From Streptomyces sp. NBC_00377 (lineage in GTDB: Bacteria; Actinomycetota; Actinomycetes; Streptomycetales; Streptomycetaceae), in contig NZ_CP107958.1 of assembly GCF_036075115.1 (NCBI RefSeq), positions 5,394,001-5,458,000 of the forward strand: 64,000 bases of DNA, given 5' to 3'. Shown piece by piece: positions 1 through 9,800 of this stretch. The position numbers were made by a program, and so were the translations under genes. Numbering within the stretch: the first letter of the stretch is position 1; every line of letters begins with the position of its first letter. Below the pieces are notes generated by a model. That model was not told where the DNA came from. It saw only the letters and a list, made by a program, of their open reading frames with translations, and did no database searches.

Positions 1-207
1 GCCAACATCCGGTTCGCGCCGGTGGAGTTGCGCGAGTCGCAGGAGCTGCGGCTGAAGCGGCTGTACCCCGGGTCGGTCATCAAGGCGGCCGCGCACCAGG
101 TCCTCGTACCCCGCCCGAAGACCGCGAAGGTCGGCGGCAAGCCGCTGGTCGGGCGGGAACTGCTGGCCTGGGTGGGCGAGTTCCTGGCGACGGTGCTGGG
201 GTCGTAG
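1..207 (+). CDS. mfd: Transcription-repair coupling factor Mfd, C-terminal end (partial)
   Basis: The window opens inside a gene; 68 codons in frame 1 run to a TAG at 205-207. The visible tail (IRFAPVELRESQELRLKRL, then VGGKPLVGRELLAWVGEFL) resembles the C-terminal regulatory domain of actinobacterial Mfd, including the pattern known from the M. tuberculosis protein (a serine-rich LRxSQxxRLKRxYPG stretch, then a VPxPK segment). Mfd is a cytoplasmic ATP-dependent translocase that removes stalled RNA polymerase from DNA lesions and recruits UvrA. Its helicase domains lie upstream of this window. No start or promoter can be assessed. Confidence 0.82.
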   Translation, partial: ANIRFAPVELRESQELRLKRLYPGSVIKAAAHQVLVPRPKTAKVGGKPLVGRELLAWVGEFLATVLGS

Positions 208-570
208 AGCCCTACGGTCGCAGGTCCCGACGGTCGTTGCGCTCTACGGTCGTTGGGCTCTGGGCTCGCAGGTCCCGACGGTCGTTGGGCTCCACGGGCG
301 TAGGACGCGGTCGTCCTCGGGCCACCGGTCGGATTCGTCTTCTGGTGGCCTCGGCCAGTGGCGCCGCGCGAGGGTCGCGGACCGCGACCCGGGCCGCGAT
401 CCGCTCGTTCGTGACCGCGGGACGCTGCGCCGGGCCCAGGTTGCGGCCGCTCGGCGGCGACGCCGTCATGTCCCGGTCCCGGGCACGGCAGGAAGACGGG
501 TGCGTCGTCCCAGGTGAGACCCGCTCCACCAGATCACGGACAGGGCCGAGCGTACCCGGGCCCGCTGGGA
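208..570. other. Intergenic stretch after mfd with a short direct repeat
   Basis: No convincing gene. Immediately after mfd, a 22-base element beginning TCGCAGGTCCCGACGG occurs at 218-239 and again at 266-287. A related CTACGGTCGTTGGGCTC lies between them, giving an imperfect tandem array over about 212-294. The remainder is GC-rich. A 160-codon minus-strand frame crosses it but overlaps the end of the TetR gene and has an Arg/Pro-rich composition typical of antisense frames. Confidence 0.5.
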
Positions 571-1134
571 TCAGGCGGAGGGGAACAGCATCATCGGCAG
601 TGCGCGGAGTACCGCTTCGGGGTCCTCGTCGCCCAGCAGGCCGTCGAGGTTGTGGCCGAGCAGGAGGGTGGCGAAGCCATGGGCGAGGGACCATGCGGCG
701 ATTCGGGCCAGCCGAGCGTCCGGGCCGTCTCCGGCGGGCGCGCCGGTGGCGACGGCGTCGGTCAGGGCGGCGGCGGACAGGGCGCGAGCCGTGGTCAGCT
801 CCAGGTCGTCGGCGCGCAGCGGTTGGGGCGAGAACATCACCTGGAAGTGCGCCGGGTGCTCGCGGGCGAAACGGACGTAGCGCACGCCCGCCTCCCTCAG
901 ATCCGGTGCCCCGGCGAGCGCGGCGGCCAGCAGCCCGTGTCCCTCCGCGGCGATCGCCGTCAGCAGACCGGTGCGGTCGCGGAAGTGGTGGGCCGGCGCC
1001 GCGTGCGAGACACCGGCCCGGCGGGCGAGGTCGCGCAGGCTCAGTCCGGTGGGGCCGTCGGTGGCGATGACGTCGAGGGCCGCGGTCAGGATCGCGCGTC
1101 GCAGGTCACCGTGGTGGTAGGGGCGGTCGTTCAT
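571..1134 (-). CDS. TetR family transcriptional regulator
   Basis: A 187-residue DNA-binding repressor. The N-terminal helix-turn-helix is clear: RRAILTAALDVIATDG, then SLRDLARRAGVSHAAPAHHF at about residues 25-50, followed by an all-helical ligand-binding half. The start at MNDRPYHHGDLR is preferred over an ATG seven codons upstream because the HTH then begins at the usual distance from the N terminus. The gene is divergent from the SCO6745-type gene at 1242. The 107 bp between them hold an inverted repeat that probably serves as its operator, so it likely represses itself and its neighbour. The ligand is not predictable. Confidence 0.85.
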   Translation of the reverse strand: MNDRPYHHGDLRRAILTAALDVIATDGPTGLSLRDLARRAGVSHAAPAHHFRDRTGLLTAIAAEGHGLLAAALAGAPDLREAGVRYVRFAREHPAHFQVMFSPQPLRADDLELTTARALSAAALTDAVATGAPAGDGPDARLARIAAWSLAHGFATLLLGHNLDGLLGDEDPEAVLRALPMMLFPSA

Positions 1135-1162
1135 GGACAGCAGCGTACGCAACATCTAGGCA

Positions 1163-1203
1163 TTGACAAGTTCGGACGGCTCGGGCAATCTTGTCAGTGT
1201 CAA
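1163..1203. promoter_or_regulatory. Candidate TetR operator/promoter in divergent region
   Basis: TGACAAG at 1164-1170 and its complement CTTGTCA at 1190-1196 form an inverted repeat. TTGACA at 1163-1168 and TGTCAA at 1198-1203 extend the symmetry and supply -35-like hexamers for both directions. The position between the TetR gene and its divergent neighbour suggests autoregulation. No good -10 could be fixed. Confidence 0.5.
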
Positions 1204-1241
1204 GTTGTGGCCGATGTCCGAACGCGACGAGGGGGGACGCC

Positions 1242-2156
1242 ATGTCCGGGAATCACGAGCACCAGGCGACCGAGCAGGCCGAGCGGGGTGAAGAGGTCGC
1301 GCCGGCCCAGGCGCGCCGGCTCTGGCATCTGCTGGAGCCACTGCACGCGGTGCTGTACTACGCGCCGGAGGTCTTCGACGAGGCCGGTGCGCTCGGCTAC
1401 CCGACCGAGGACCGCTGGGGAAGCTACTTCCCCTTCCGTGCCGCTCCGTTGGGCCCGGTGAACACCGAGGCGGTGACCTCGGCCTTCTACAGCTTCCAGC
1501 CCGGCATGGTCGCCCGGCACCTCGAGGGCGCCTGGAGGATCGCCACCCCCGACGCCGTCCTCGCGGCGCGACTGAGAGGCATCGACCGGCTGTACCGCAA
1601 GCTGTTCGGAGACCTGGTGGACAGTCCCGAGCTGGCCGAGGCCGCGGCTCTCGCCCGCCGCGCGGCCGAGGCGGCCGACACCGCGGGGCGCCCGCTCGCC
1701 GCGGCCAACGCCGCGCTGGACTGGCCGAGCGAGCCCCACCTCCAGCTCTGGCAGGCGGCGACCGTGCTGCGCGAACACCGCGGTGACGGTCACCTCGCCG
1801 CCCTGCTCCTCGCCGGCCTCGACCCGACGGAGGCGCTGGTGTCCTTCGCTGCGATTGGCGCCGCCTCCGTCGAACGCTTCGGGAGTCGCGGCTGGACCCG
1901 CGAGGAGTGGGCGGCGGCGAGCGAGCGGCTGACGGCGAGAGGCCTGCTCGAGGCGGACGGCACGGCCACGGACGCGGGCCGCGATCTGCGCCGCGGCGTC
2001 GAGCAGGACACCGACCGGCTGGCCCTCGGTCCCTGGCAGGCCCTCGGCCCGGAGTTCACGGAACGCCTGGCCGCGCTCCTCGGCGACTACTGGGTGGCGG
2101 TGCTGGGATCCGGACTGCTGCCCTCGGAGTCCACGCTCGGCATCGGGAAGGTGTGA
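1242..2156 (+). CDS. SCO6745-family protein (winged-helix-like, function unknown)
   Basis: 304 residues from the ATG at 1242, preceded by a purine-rich GAGGGGGGAC ribosome binding site; an upstream in-frame GTG would place the start inside the operator. The protein matches the actinobacterial SCO6745 family in outline: ARRLWHLLEPLHAVLYYAPE near the N terminus, a paired helical domain, and a C-terminal helix-turn-helix-like section (WTREEWAAASERLTARGLLEAD). No catalytic motif is visible. The family has no established function that I know of. It is divergent from, and probably controlled by, the TetR regulator at 571-1134. Soluble, no signal peptide. Confidence 0.75.
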   Translation: MSGNHEHQATEQAERGEEVAPAQARRLWHLLEPLHAVLYYAPEVFDEAGALGYPTEDRWGSYFPFRAAPLGPVNTEAVTSAFYSFQPGMVARHLEGAWRIATPDAVLAARLRGIDRLYRKLFGDLVDSPELAEAAALARRAAEAADTAGRPLAAANAALDWPSEPHLQLWQAATVLREHRGDGHLAALLLAGLDPTEALVSFAAIGAASVERFGSRGWTREEWAAASERLTARGLLEADGTATDAGRDLRRGVEQDTDRLALGPWQALGPEFTERLAALLGDYWVAVLGSGLLPSESTLGIGKV

Positions 2157-2380
2157 GTGCCGCCGCTGTCGCGGCTGACAGGGCGAAGCCGCCCGTCGCG
2201 GTTCGCTCCGCGCGGACGGCCTCGGATGCCGGGTGATGTCGGTGACTCGGCCCCCAGAGGCGCACGAGCCCGTCCTCGGGCGGTGGTTCTTCGGGTCGGT
2301 GGGTCTCTTCGGGCCGGTGAGTCTGGGCCTGCCGGCGGCCGAGTCTGCGGCCGGGTCCGGTTCGAGTCCGCGGGCCGAGG

Positions 2381-2566
2381 CTAGGGCCGGTCGGGCCGTT
2401 CCTCGTCCATGCCCATCCGCTCGTGCATCTTCTGCTGCGCGGAGTCGATCTGTGACTCGTACTTGTCGCCCGTCTTCTCGTTCGCCTTGCGCTCCGCGAC
2501 GTCGGACATGTCCCGGGCCTTGTCCTGCGCCGCCTTGTTGCTCTTGAACCTGTCGAAGATGCCCAT
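2381..2566 (-). CDS. Small MT0933-type antitoxin-like protein
   Basis: A 61-residue, highly charged, probably helical protein: MGIFDRFKSNKAAQDKARDM at the N terminus and an acidic tail ending DEERPDRP. It has the look of the actinobacterial MT0933/Rv0909 antitoxin family (an MGxxDKxK start, then Lys/Glu-rich helices). The ATG at 2566 is preceded on its strand by AAAGGGAGCT, a good ribosome binding site. No toxin gene lies next to it, so the antitoxin label comes from the family name and not from an observed pair. It may act as a small stress protein. Confidence 0.7.
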   Translation of the reverse strand: MGIFDRFKSNKAAQDKARDMSDVAERKANEKTGDKYESQIDSAQQKMHERMGMDEERPDRP

Positions 2567-2756
2567 CCAGAGCTCCCTTTCCGGAGGTGACTCTCTATCG
2601 ACGATATTCCCGTGATGTGCGAGATGCCCACCTGAGTCCGTTGTGGTCTGGACCTCCGGTTGCTTCCGGGCGCCCTCTCGCTACGGTGTGTGCCAGTCCC
2701 CGTCAGGGGAATCCGCCTTGTGGCGGGTGGGCAGCGGCCGGACGAGGGAGGGGCGC

Positions 2757-3497
2757 GTGAGGCGTCTGAGGGGTGGGGCGGCGGTCGCCGTCGCGTTGAT
2801 GTGTGCCGTGACGGTGGCGGGCTGCAAGGAGCAGACCACCGGTTCGGGTTCTGGATCCGGTGGCGCGGGAGCGACGGCGGGCGCCGGGGCCGGCGGAGCG
2901 GCGCTCGCGGCGGCCGAGTCGCTGACCGTGAAGGGGCGGGCCCCCAAGACCGGCTACGACCGGGAGAAGTTCGGCACCGCCTGGGCGGACACGGACACCA
3001 ATTCCTGTGACACGCGGGACGACATCCTCAAGCGGGACCTGGAGAAGGTGAAGTTCACGGGCGGTGTCTGCAAGGTGTCCTACGGGGTGCTGGAATCGGA
3101 CCCGTACTCCGGGAAGGACGTGACGTACCGGCGGGGCAGCAGCAAGGTCGACATCGACCATGTCGTCGCCCTTTCCGACGCCTGGCAGAAGGGCGCCAAA
3201 TACTGGGACGCCGGCAAACGGATAGCTCTCGCCAACGATCCGCTGAACCTCCTGGCTGTCGACGCGAGCACCAACCGTTCCAAGGGGGACGGCGACACGG
3301 CGACCTGGCTGCCGCCCAACAAGGCGTACCGGTGCACGTATGTCGCGGCGCAGGTCGCGGTGAAGAAGAAGTACGAACTGTGGGTCACCGAGGCGGAGAA
3401 GTCCGCGATGGAGAAGGTCCTGAAGACCTGTCCCGGCCAGAAACTCCCCACCGGGGGCAACCCCACCAAGGCGCCCGACCGTTTCCACGCGGGGTGA
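2757..3497 (+). CDS. Secreted HNH-family (DUF1524-like) lipoprotein
   Basis: 246 residues from GTG 2757, with GGAGGGG just upstream. The N terminus is a lipoprotein signal: basic VRRLRGG, a hydrophobic stretch, and a lipobox VTVAGC giving a lipid-modified Cys near residue 22. A Gly/Ser/Ala-rich spacer follows. The domain carries the HNH/DUF1524 signature: DIDHVVALSDAWQKGA (His in the catalytic DHxVxL motif), then NDPLNLLAVDASTNRSKGD and WLPPNKAYRCTYVA. The family includes secreted nucleases of actinomycetes, so an exported DNase anchored outside the membrane is likely; nuclease activity is inferred. It is upstream of and codirectional with the RHS toxin gene but separated by 321 bp. Confidence 0.8.
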   Translation: MRRLRGGAAVAVALMCAVTVAGCKEQTTGSGSGSGGAGATAGAGAGGAALAAAESLTVKGRAPKTGYDREKFGTAWADTDTNSCDTRDDILKRDLEKVKFTGGVCKVSYGVLESDPYSGKDVTYRRGSSKVDIDHVVALSDAWQKGAKYWDAGKRIALANDPLNLLAVDASTNRSKGDGDTATWLPPNKAYRCTYVAAQVAVKKKYELWVTEAEKSAMEKVLKTCPGQKLPTGGNPTKAPDRFHAG

Positions 3498-3818
3498 TCG
3501 CACGCGGCGTGAAAGGAGGTGTACGTGGAGCCCAACGTGCGCATGAGGCACCGTCTCTGACGGGGAGACGGGCCTCGCACGGCCGAGATGTTCCGTCCAT
3601 GACATCACCCGGAGTGTGAAGGCCCGGTGTGGTCCGGCCGATGGGTTCGCAAAGATCCACACCGGCCCTTAACGGATGTGCGACCGTAAATCGGTCAGAT
3701 TAAAAAACAGCTGGTCAAGGCAGGTGCAAGAGCTCACCGCGAAGCTGTTCATACGTGATCCACAGCAGGCAGGATCGGCGGGCTTCTGTGTCCTTTTCCG
3801 ATTCGTTGGAGTCCTGCC
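3498..3818. other. Intergenic region before the RHS gene, with a long inverted repeat
   Basis: No gene seen. 3619-3632 and 3657-3670 form a 14-base inverted repeat with one mismatch (CCGGTGTGG against CCACACCGG at the core) around a 24-base loop. This could end the HNH transcript or act as a leader structure. A second small hairpin (GACCG TAAAT CGGTC) and an A-rich run lie near 3680-3710. The stretch from about 3690 to 3800 is AT-richer than its surroundings and probably holds the promoter of the RHS gene. Confidence 0.5.
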
Positions 3819-6800
3819 GTGCTGCCTCCCCGGCCGCTGACCCGTCGCCCGCGCCGTACGTCCCGCGCTCGCCGTACGTCCCGCCTGCGCGGCACGCTCC
3901 GACCCCGCACTGTCAGACGGTCGAACGGAGCGTTCCGTTCCCGCAGAACCCTGCGCGCATTCGCCGCGCTCCTCCTGACCGCTCTCGCGCTCATGCTGAC
4001 GACCGACCAAGCCGTCGCGGAGGGCCTGGAGTTCGGCAGCATCGAACTGCCGAGCATGAGCCTCGCCTCCCTCGCGTCCTGGTTCACGGACCCGCAGTGG
4101 GGCAAGCTGCCGCACCAGCAGTCCGGCACCGCCGCAGGCCACCGCCACCAGGTCGGCGCCGCAGCGACCACCGCCCACCGCGGCGCGGGCCACGCCCCCG
4201 GCAAGGGCAAGGGCGAACTCCCCGCCTACCAGGCGCACAAGCCGGCCACGAAGGCGGGCCGAAGCGCCGGCGGCGCGGGCTTCGACGCCAAGACCAGCAA
4301 GCGCAGCGCCACCAAGTCCACGCGCACGGACACCGTCTACGACAACGCCGACGGTTCCGTCACCCGTCAGATGTCCCAGAGCCCGGTCAACTACCAGACC
4401 GGCAAGGGCAGATGGGCGCCCATCGACGTGGACGTGCGGGCCGGTCCCGACGGGCGCTGGCACGAGGCGGCCAACTCCGTCGACGTTGACTTCGCCGCCG
4501 AGGCCACCGACCCCGCGCTGACCTCCCTCGCGACCGACACGAAGCACAGCGTCGCCTACGGCCTGAAGGGCGCCGCCCCGGTCAAGGGCACCGCCGACGG
4601 CTCGACCGTCACGTACGACCAGGTTCTCCCCGGTACCGACCTGAAGCTCGCGCCCACCGCCACCGGCGTGAAGGAATCCGTCGTACTGGACTCCGCCGAC
4701 GCGGCCGACACGTGGACCTTCCCCCTCACCCTCCGGGGCCTCACCCCGGTCCGGAGCACCGCCGACGGCTGGATCGACCTGCGGGACTCCTCCGGGAAGA
4801 CCGTCGAGCGCATTCCCCCGTCGTACGCCTACGACTCCAAGGTGGACCCGCGCTCCGGCGACCCGGCCACCACCCACGCCGTCACCACCGACCTGGTCAG
4901 GAGCGGTGACGGCTACGCACTCGAGATCACCCTCGACAGCGCCTGGCTGCACAGCGCCGACCGCGTCTTCCCCGTCACCGTCGACCCCACCGTCACGGAC
5001 GGCTGGACCACGACCTACGCCGAGTCCGGCACCGGCAACAACATCGACCACTCCTACGAGCAGACCATCAAGGTCGGCTCCTACGACTCCGGCGCCCACG
5101 CGGCCAACAGCTTCGTCAATCACTGGGACACCGCCTGGGACGCCAGCGGCGCCACGGTCACCGCCGCGAGTCTGCACCTGTTCGACACCTGGGCCTCCAC
5201 CTGCACGGCGGAACGTTTCGACGTAGCGCTCGTGACCAGCGCCTGGACCCCCGAGGGCGTCACCAGCTACCCGGGCCCGTCCATGGGCGCCTCCATCGGC
5301 AACGCCACCCCGTCCGTCCCCAACGCCTGCGCCAACACGGCCGCCGACCGGACCGTGGGCGACTCGGTGACCGTCGCGCTGTCCACCTCCGCGATCCAGG
5401 GCTGGCTCAGCGGCACCACCGCCGACCACGGACTCGCCGTCTACGCCTCCACCTCGGACGCCCTGCACTGGAAGCAGTTCGGTTCGTTCAACGACCCGGG
5501 CAAGGGCCCGTACATCACGGTCACCTACACCGGCAACACCGCCCCGCAGCTCTACGAGCAGTTCCCGGCGGACAACGCGGTCGTCGGCACCACCACCCCG
5601 GAGTTCACCGCCTGGGCGGGCGGTGCCAACTCCACCTCGGGCAGCACCAACAAGTACCTCTTCCAGGTCTTCGACGCCGCCGGCACCAAGGTCGCCGACT
5701 CGGGCCTGGTCGCGACCGGCGACTGGACGGTCCCGGCCGGCAAGCTCGCCTGGGGGAACAACTACAGCTGGACCGTCCAGGCGTACGACGCCACCACGGC
5801 GCTCTACTCGCCCGCGGACCCCTACGAGATATCGGTCCAGGTCCCGCAGACCGTCATCACCTCGGGACTCTCGCAGAACAGCAGCGATCACGGCTTCGAC
5901 GCGTCCATCGGCAACTACACCACCTCCGACACCGACGCCTCCATCTCCACCGTCGGCCCGTCCCTCGACGTCGACCGCGACTACAACTCCCGTGACCCGC
6001 GCTGGACGGGCGCGTTCGGATCGGGCTGGTCGAGCATCTTCGACGCGCGGGCGACCGAGCAGTACACGGCGGCCGGCGCGGTCGCGAGCGTGCAGGTCAC
6101 CTACCCCGACGGCTCGCAGGCGGGCTACGGAAAGAACAGCGACGGCACGTTCACCCCGGGCAGCGGACGGTTCGCCACCTTCAAGACGGTCACCGGCGGC
6201 TACACGCTCACCGACAAGGACGACACGCTCTACACCTTCACCCAGTCCCTGGGCGCCGGCGGCTACGGACTGACCTCGGTGACGGACGCCAACGGCCGGG
6301 CGCTGAACCTCACCTGGACCGGAACCCCCGCCCACATCACCAAGATGACGTCGGCGGTCTCCGGCCGCTCCCTCGGCCTCACCTGGTCCACCCCGCCCGG
6401 CGCGCTCGCCGCGCACGTGGCGACCGTCGTGACCGACCCGGTCACCGCCGGGGACTCGACCACGGTCCAGACCTGGACGTACGGCTACACCGGTGACCAG
6501 CTCACCAAGGTGTGCACACCGCTGTCGTCCACCAAGTGCACGGTCTACGGCTACACCACCGGCTCCGGCTACCAGAACGCGGCGCTCGACCTCGACCCGC
6601 ACACCTTCTGGCCGCTGTCCGAGACCTCAGGCACCAGCGCCAAGGACGCCGTCCTCGGCAACGAGGGCACCACGAACGCGACGTACGAGAACGTCACCGT
6701 CGGCCAGAGCGGCGGTCCGCTGACCGGTTCCTCCTCGAAGGTGGCCACGTTCAACGGCACCACCTCCGACGTCTCCCTACCGAAGAACCTCGGCAACGAC

Positions 6801-9800
6801 ACCGACTCGGGCGCGCTCTCGCTCTGGTTCAAGACGTCCGCCGGGCCCGGTGTCCTCTACTCCTACGCCTCCCAGCCCATCGGCTCCGGTCAGGCGTCCG
6901 GTTTCTACACGCCGTCGATCTACGTCGGCTCGGACGGCAAACTGAACGCCGAGTTCTGGTACAGCGGTGGCATCAACCCGATCGTGACCTCGGCGTCCGT
7001 CGCCGACGGCAAATGGCACCACGTCGTGCTGTCCGCGGCCGGCAACTCCCAGAGCCTGTACCTGGACAACGCAAAGGTCGGCTCGCGCACCGGCACCGTC
7101 TCCATCAAGAGCGCGACCGCCTTCGGCAAGAACCAGTCCTTCAACTACCTCGGCACCGGTTTCCTCGGCGGCGACTGGCCCGATCACCCGACGTACACCG
7201 ACGACGCCGGCCACGCCACGTACTTCAACGGTTCCATCGCCGACGTCGGCTGGTACAGCCGCCCGCTCGTCGCGGCCGACGTGAGCGCGCTCTACACGTA
7301 CGGCACGCACAGCGAGTCCCTGCTGACCTCCGTCAAGCGGCCCTCCGGCAAGACGTACGCGGCGATGACGTACGACACCAACTCCACCGTGCTCACCCAG
7401 ATGACCGACGAGAACGGCGGCACCTGGACGCTGGGCACCCCCACCGTCACCGGATCGAGCGACACCTACCGGGGCGCGATCCTCGGCGGGGCGCCCAGCG
7501 AGTACTTCCGGCTCGGCGAGGCGGCGGGCGCGACCACGGCCGTGGACCAGGTGCGCGGCGGGAACGGCACGTACAGCGCCGTCACCCTCGGCGCCGCGGG
7601 CCCCTTCAGTGACCAGAAGGCCGCGACCTTCGACGGGACCACCTCCTCGCTGACCCTGCCCAGCGGTTCGGTGCCCGGCTCGGGCGCGGAGTCGACGAGC
7701 ATGTGGTTCAAGACGACCACGGCGAACGGTGTGCTGCTCGGTGCGAGCAAGGACCCGCTGAGCGCGGGCACCACCACCAGCTACACACCCGTCCTCTATG
7801 TCGGCACCAGCGGCAAGCTGCACGGTGAGTTCTACTTCTCCGGCGGCTCCACCAAGCCGCTGGTCTCCGCCGCCGCCGTCACCGACGGCAAGTGGCACCA
7901 GGTCGTCCTCTCCACCAGCGCCACCAGCCAGTCCGTCTATCTCGACGGCGCCCTCGTCGGCACCCAGACCGGCACCGCCGCGATGACCGGACAGCCGAAC
8001 ACCTACGTCGGCGCGGGCTTCAACGGCGGCAACTGGCCGGACGAGGCCCACACCAGCTCCACCTCCAACACCGGGTACGCGACCCGCTTCAAGGGCTCCA
8101 TCGCCGAGGTCGCGCTGTACCGCTCGCAGCTCTCCGCCGCGGACGTGGCCCAGAGCTACGAGGCCGCGCAGAACTCCACCGGCCTCCTCCCGGTCGAGAC
8201 GGTGACCGTCACCTCCCCGACCACCGCGGCCCTGAAGTACACGTACGACGTCACCAACAACAACCGCGCCCTCACCGAGACAGACGGCCTCGGCAACAAG
8301 ACCAGCTTCGGCTACGACTCGGCCGGATTCGAGCACACCGTGACCGATCCGAACGGCGCGATGACCATCACAGGTCATGACGTGCGGGGCAACGTGGTCT
8401 CGTCCACGTCCTGCCAGGACCAGGCCGCGAACAAGTGCAACACCGAGTACTACGCGTACTACCCCGACGACACCACGGCCCAGCTGACCACCGCCGACCC
8501 GCGCAACGACCAGCTGCTGACCGAGCGCGACGGCCGGTCGGCCTCGGCCACCGACACCACCTACCTCACCTCGTACACCTACGACACGGCGGGCAACCAG
8601 ACCGCGATCACCGGCCCGGCCGTCCCCGGCTCCCCGGCCGGGCGCTCCACGACCACCGTCTACAGCGACGGCACCAGCACCTACCCGTCCGCCGACGGCG
8701 GAGTGGTCCCCAAGGGGCTGCCGGTGAGGACCGTCTCGCCGGGCGGCGCCGTCAACCAGGTGTCGTATCTCAAGAACGGTGACGTCGCCTCCACGACGGA
8801 CGCCGTCGGACTCGTCACCTCGTACACCTTCGACGGCCTCGGCCAGGTCCTCACCCAGAAGGTCGTCTCCGACACCTACCCGGCCGGCCTGGTGACGTCG
8901 TACAAGTACGACACCGCGGGCCAGGTGCTCGAGGAGCACGACCCGCAGCTCACCGACCGCGTCACCGGCGCCACCCACGCCGCCGTCACCTCCTCGGTGT
9001 ACGACGACGACGGCGACGTCACCTCGCAGACGGTGGCCGACGCGAGCGGCGGCGACCACTCCCGCACCCAGAGCTGGACCTACGACGCCTACGACCGCGT
9101 CCTGACCGAGTCCGACGCCAACGCGGCCGAGGGCGCGGGCAACGGCAACACGACGACGTACACGTACGACACCTCCGGCAACAAGACCAAGGAGGTGACG
9201 ACCGCCGGCACCGAGACCCGGTACACCTACAACGACAACGGCGACCTGCTCACCCAGGGCCTGATGTACACGGGCGACCCGGTGAACCCGCAGCCGACGA
9301 CGCTGCTCACCGAGTCCTCGCGGGCCTACGACCCCGCCGGACGGCTCGCCTCCCTCACCGACGCGATGGGCAACACCACCGCGTACACCTACACCGACGA
9401 CGGCCTGACCTCGACCGTGAAGCGGACCAGCGCCGACGGCAACAGCACCTACACGCTGGAGTCGGACGTCTACGACGCGGCCGGCAACCTCACCCAGTCG
9501 ACCACCGACAACGGCGAGACGGTCACCAAGTACACGCTCGACGCGGCCTCCCGGACCACGTCCACCGAGCTGGACCCGACCGGCGTGGACCGGGTGACGA
9601 CCGTGTCGTACACCCCGGACGACCAGGTCGCCTCCGAGAACGACCACGACTCGTCCGGCTACGACCGCACCACCACCAACAGCTACGACGACATGGGCAA
9701 CCTGCTCGCCGAGACGCTGTACGGGGACGCCTCCGGCCACCCGGCCGCCTGGTGGAAGCTGAACCAGACCGCCGGCCGCTCGGTGACGGACTCCTCCGGC

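Noticed and set aside
212..694. A 160-codon minus-strand frame after mfd
   Set aside because: It overlaps the end of the TetR gene, is Arg/Pro-rich and includes the direct repeats as translated sequence.
3680..3710. Intrinsic terminator at the GACCG hairpin before the RHS gene
   Set aside because: The A-rich run follows the hairpin on the plus strand, so there is no U tract for either transcript direction in the right place.
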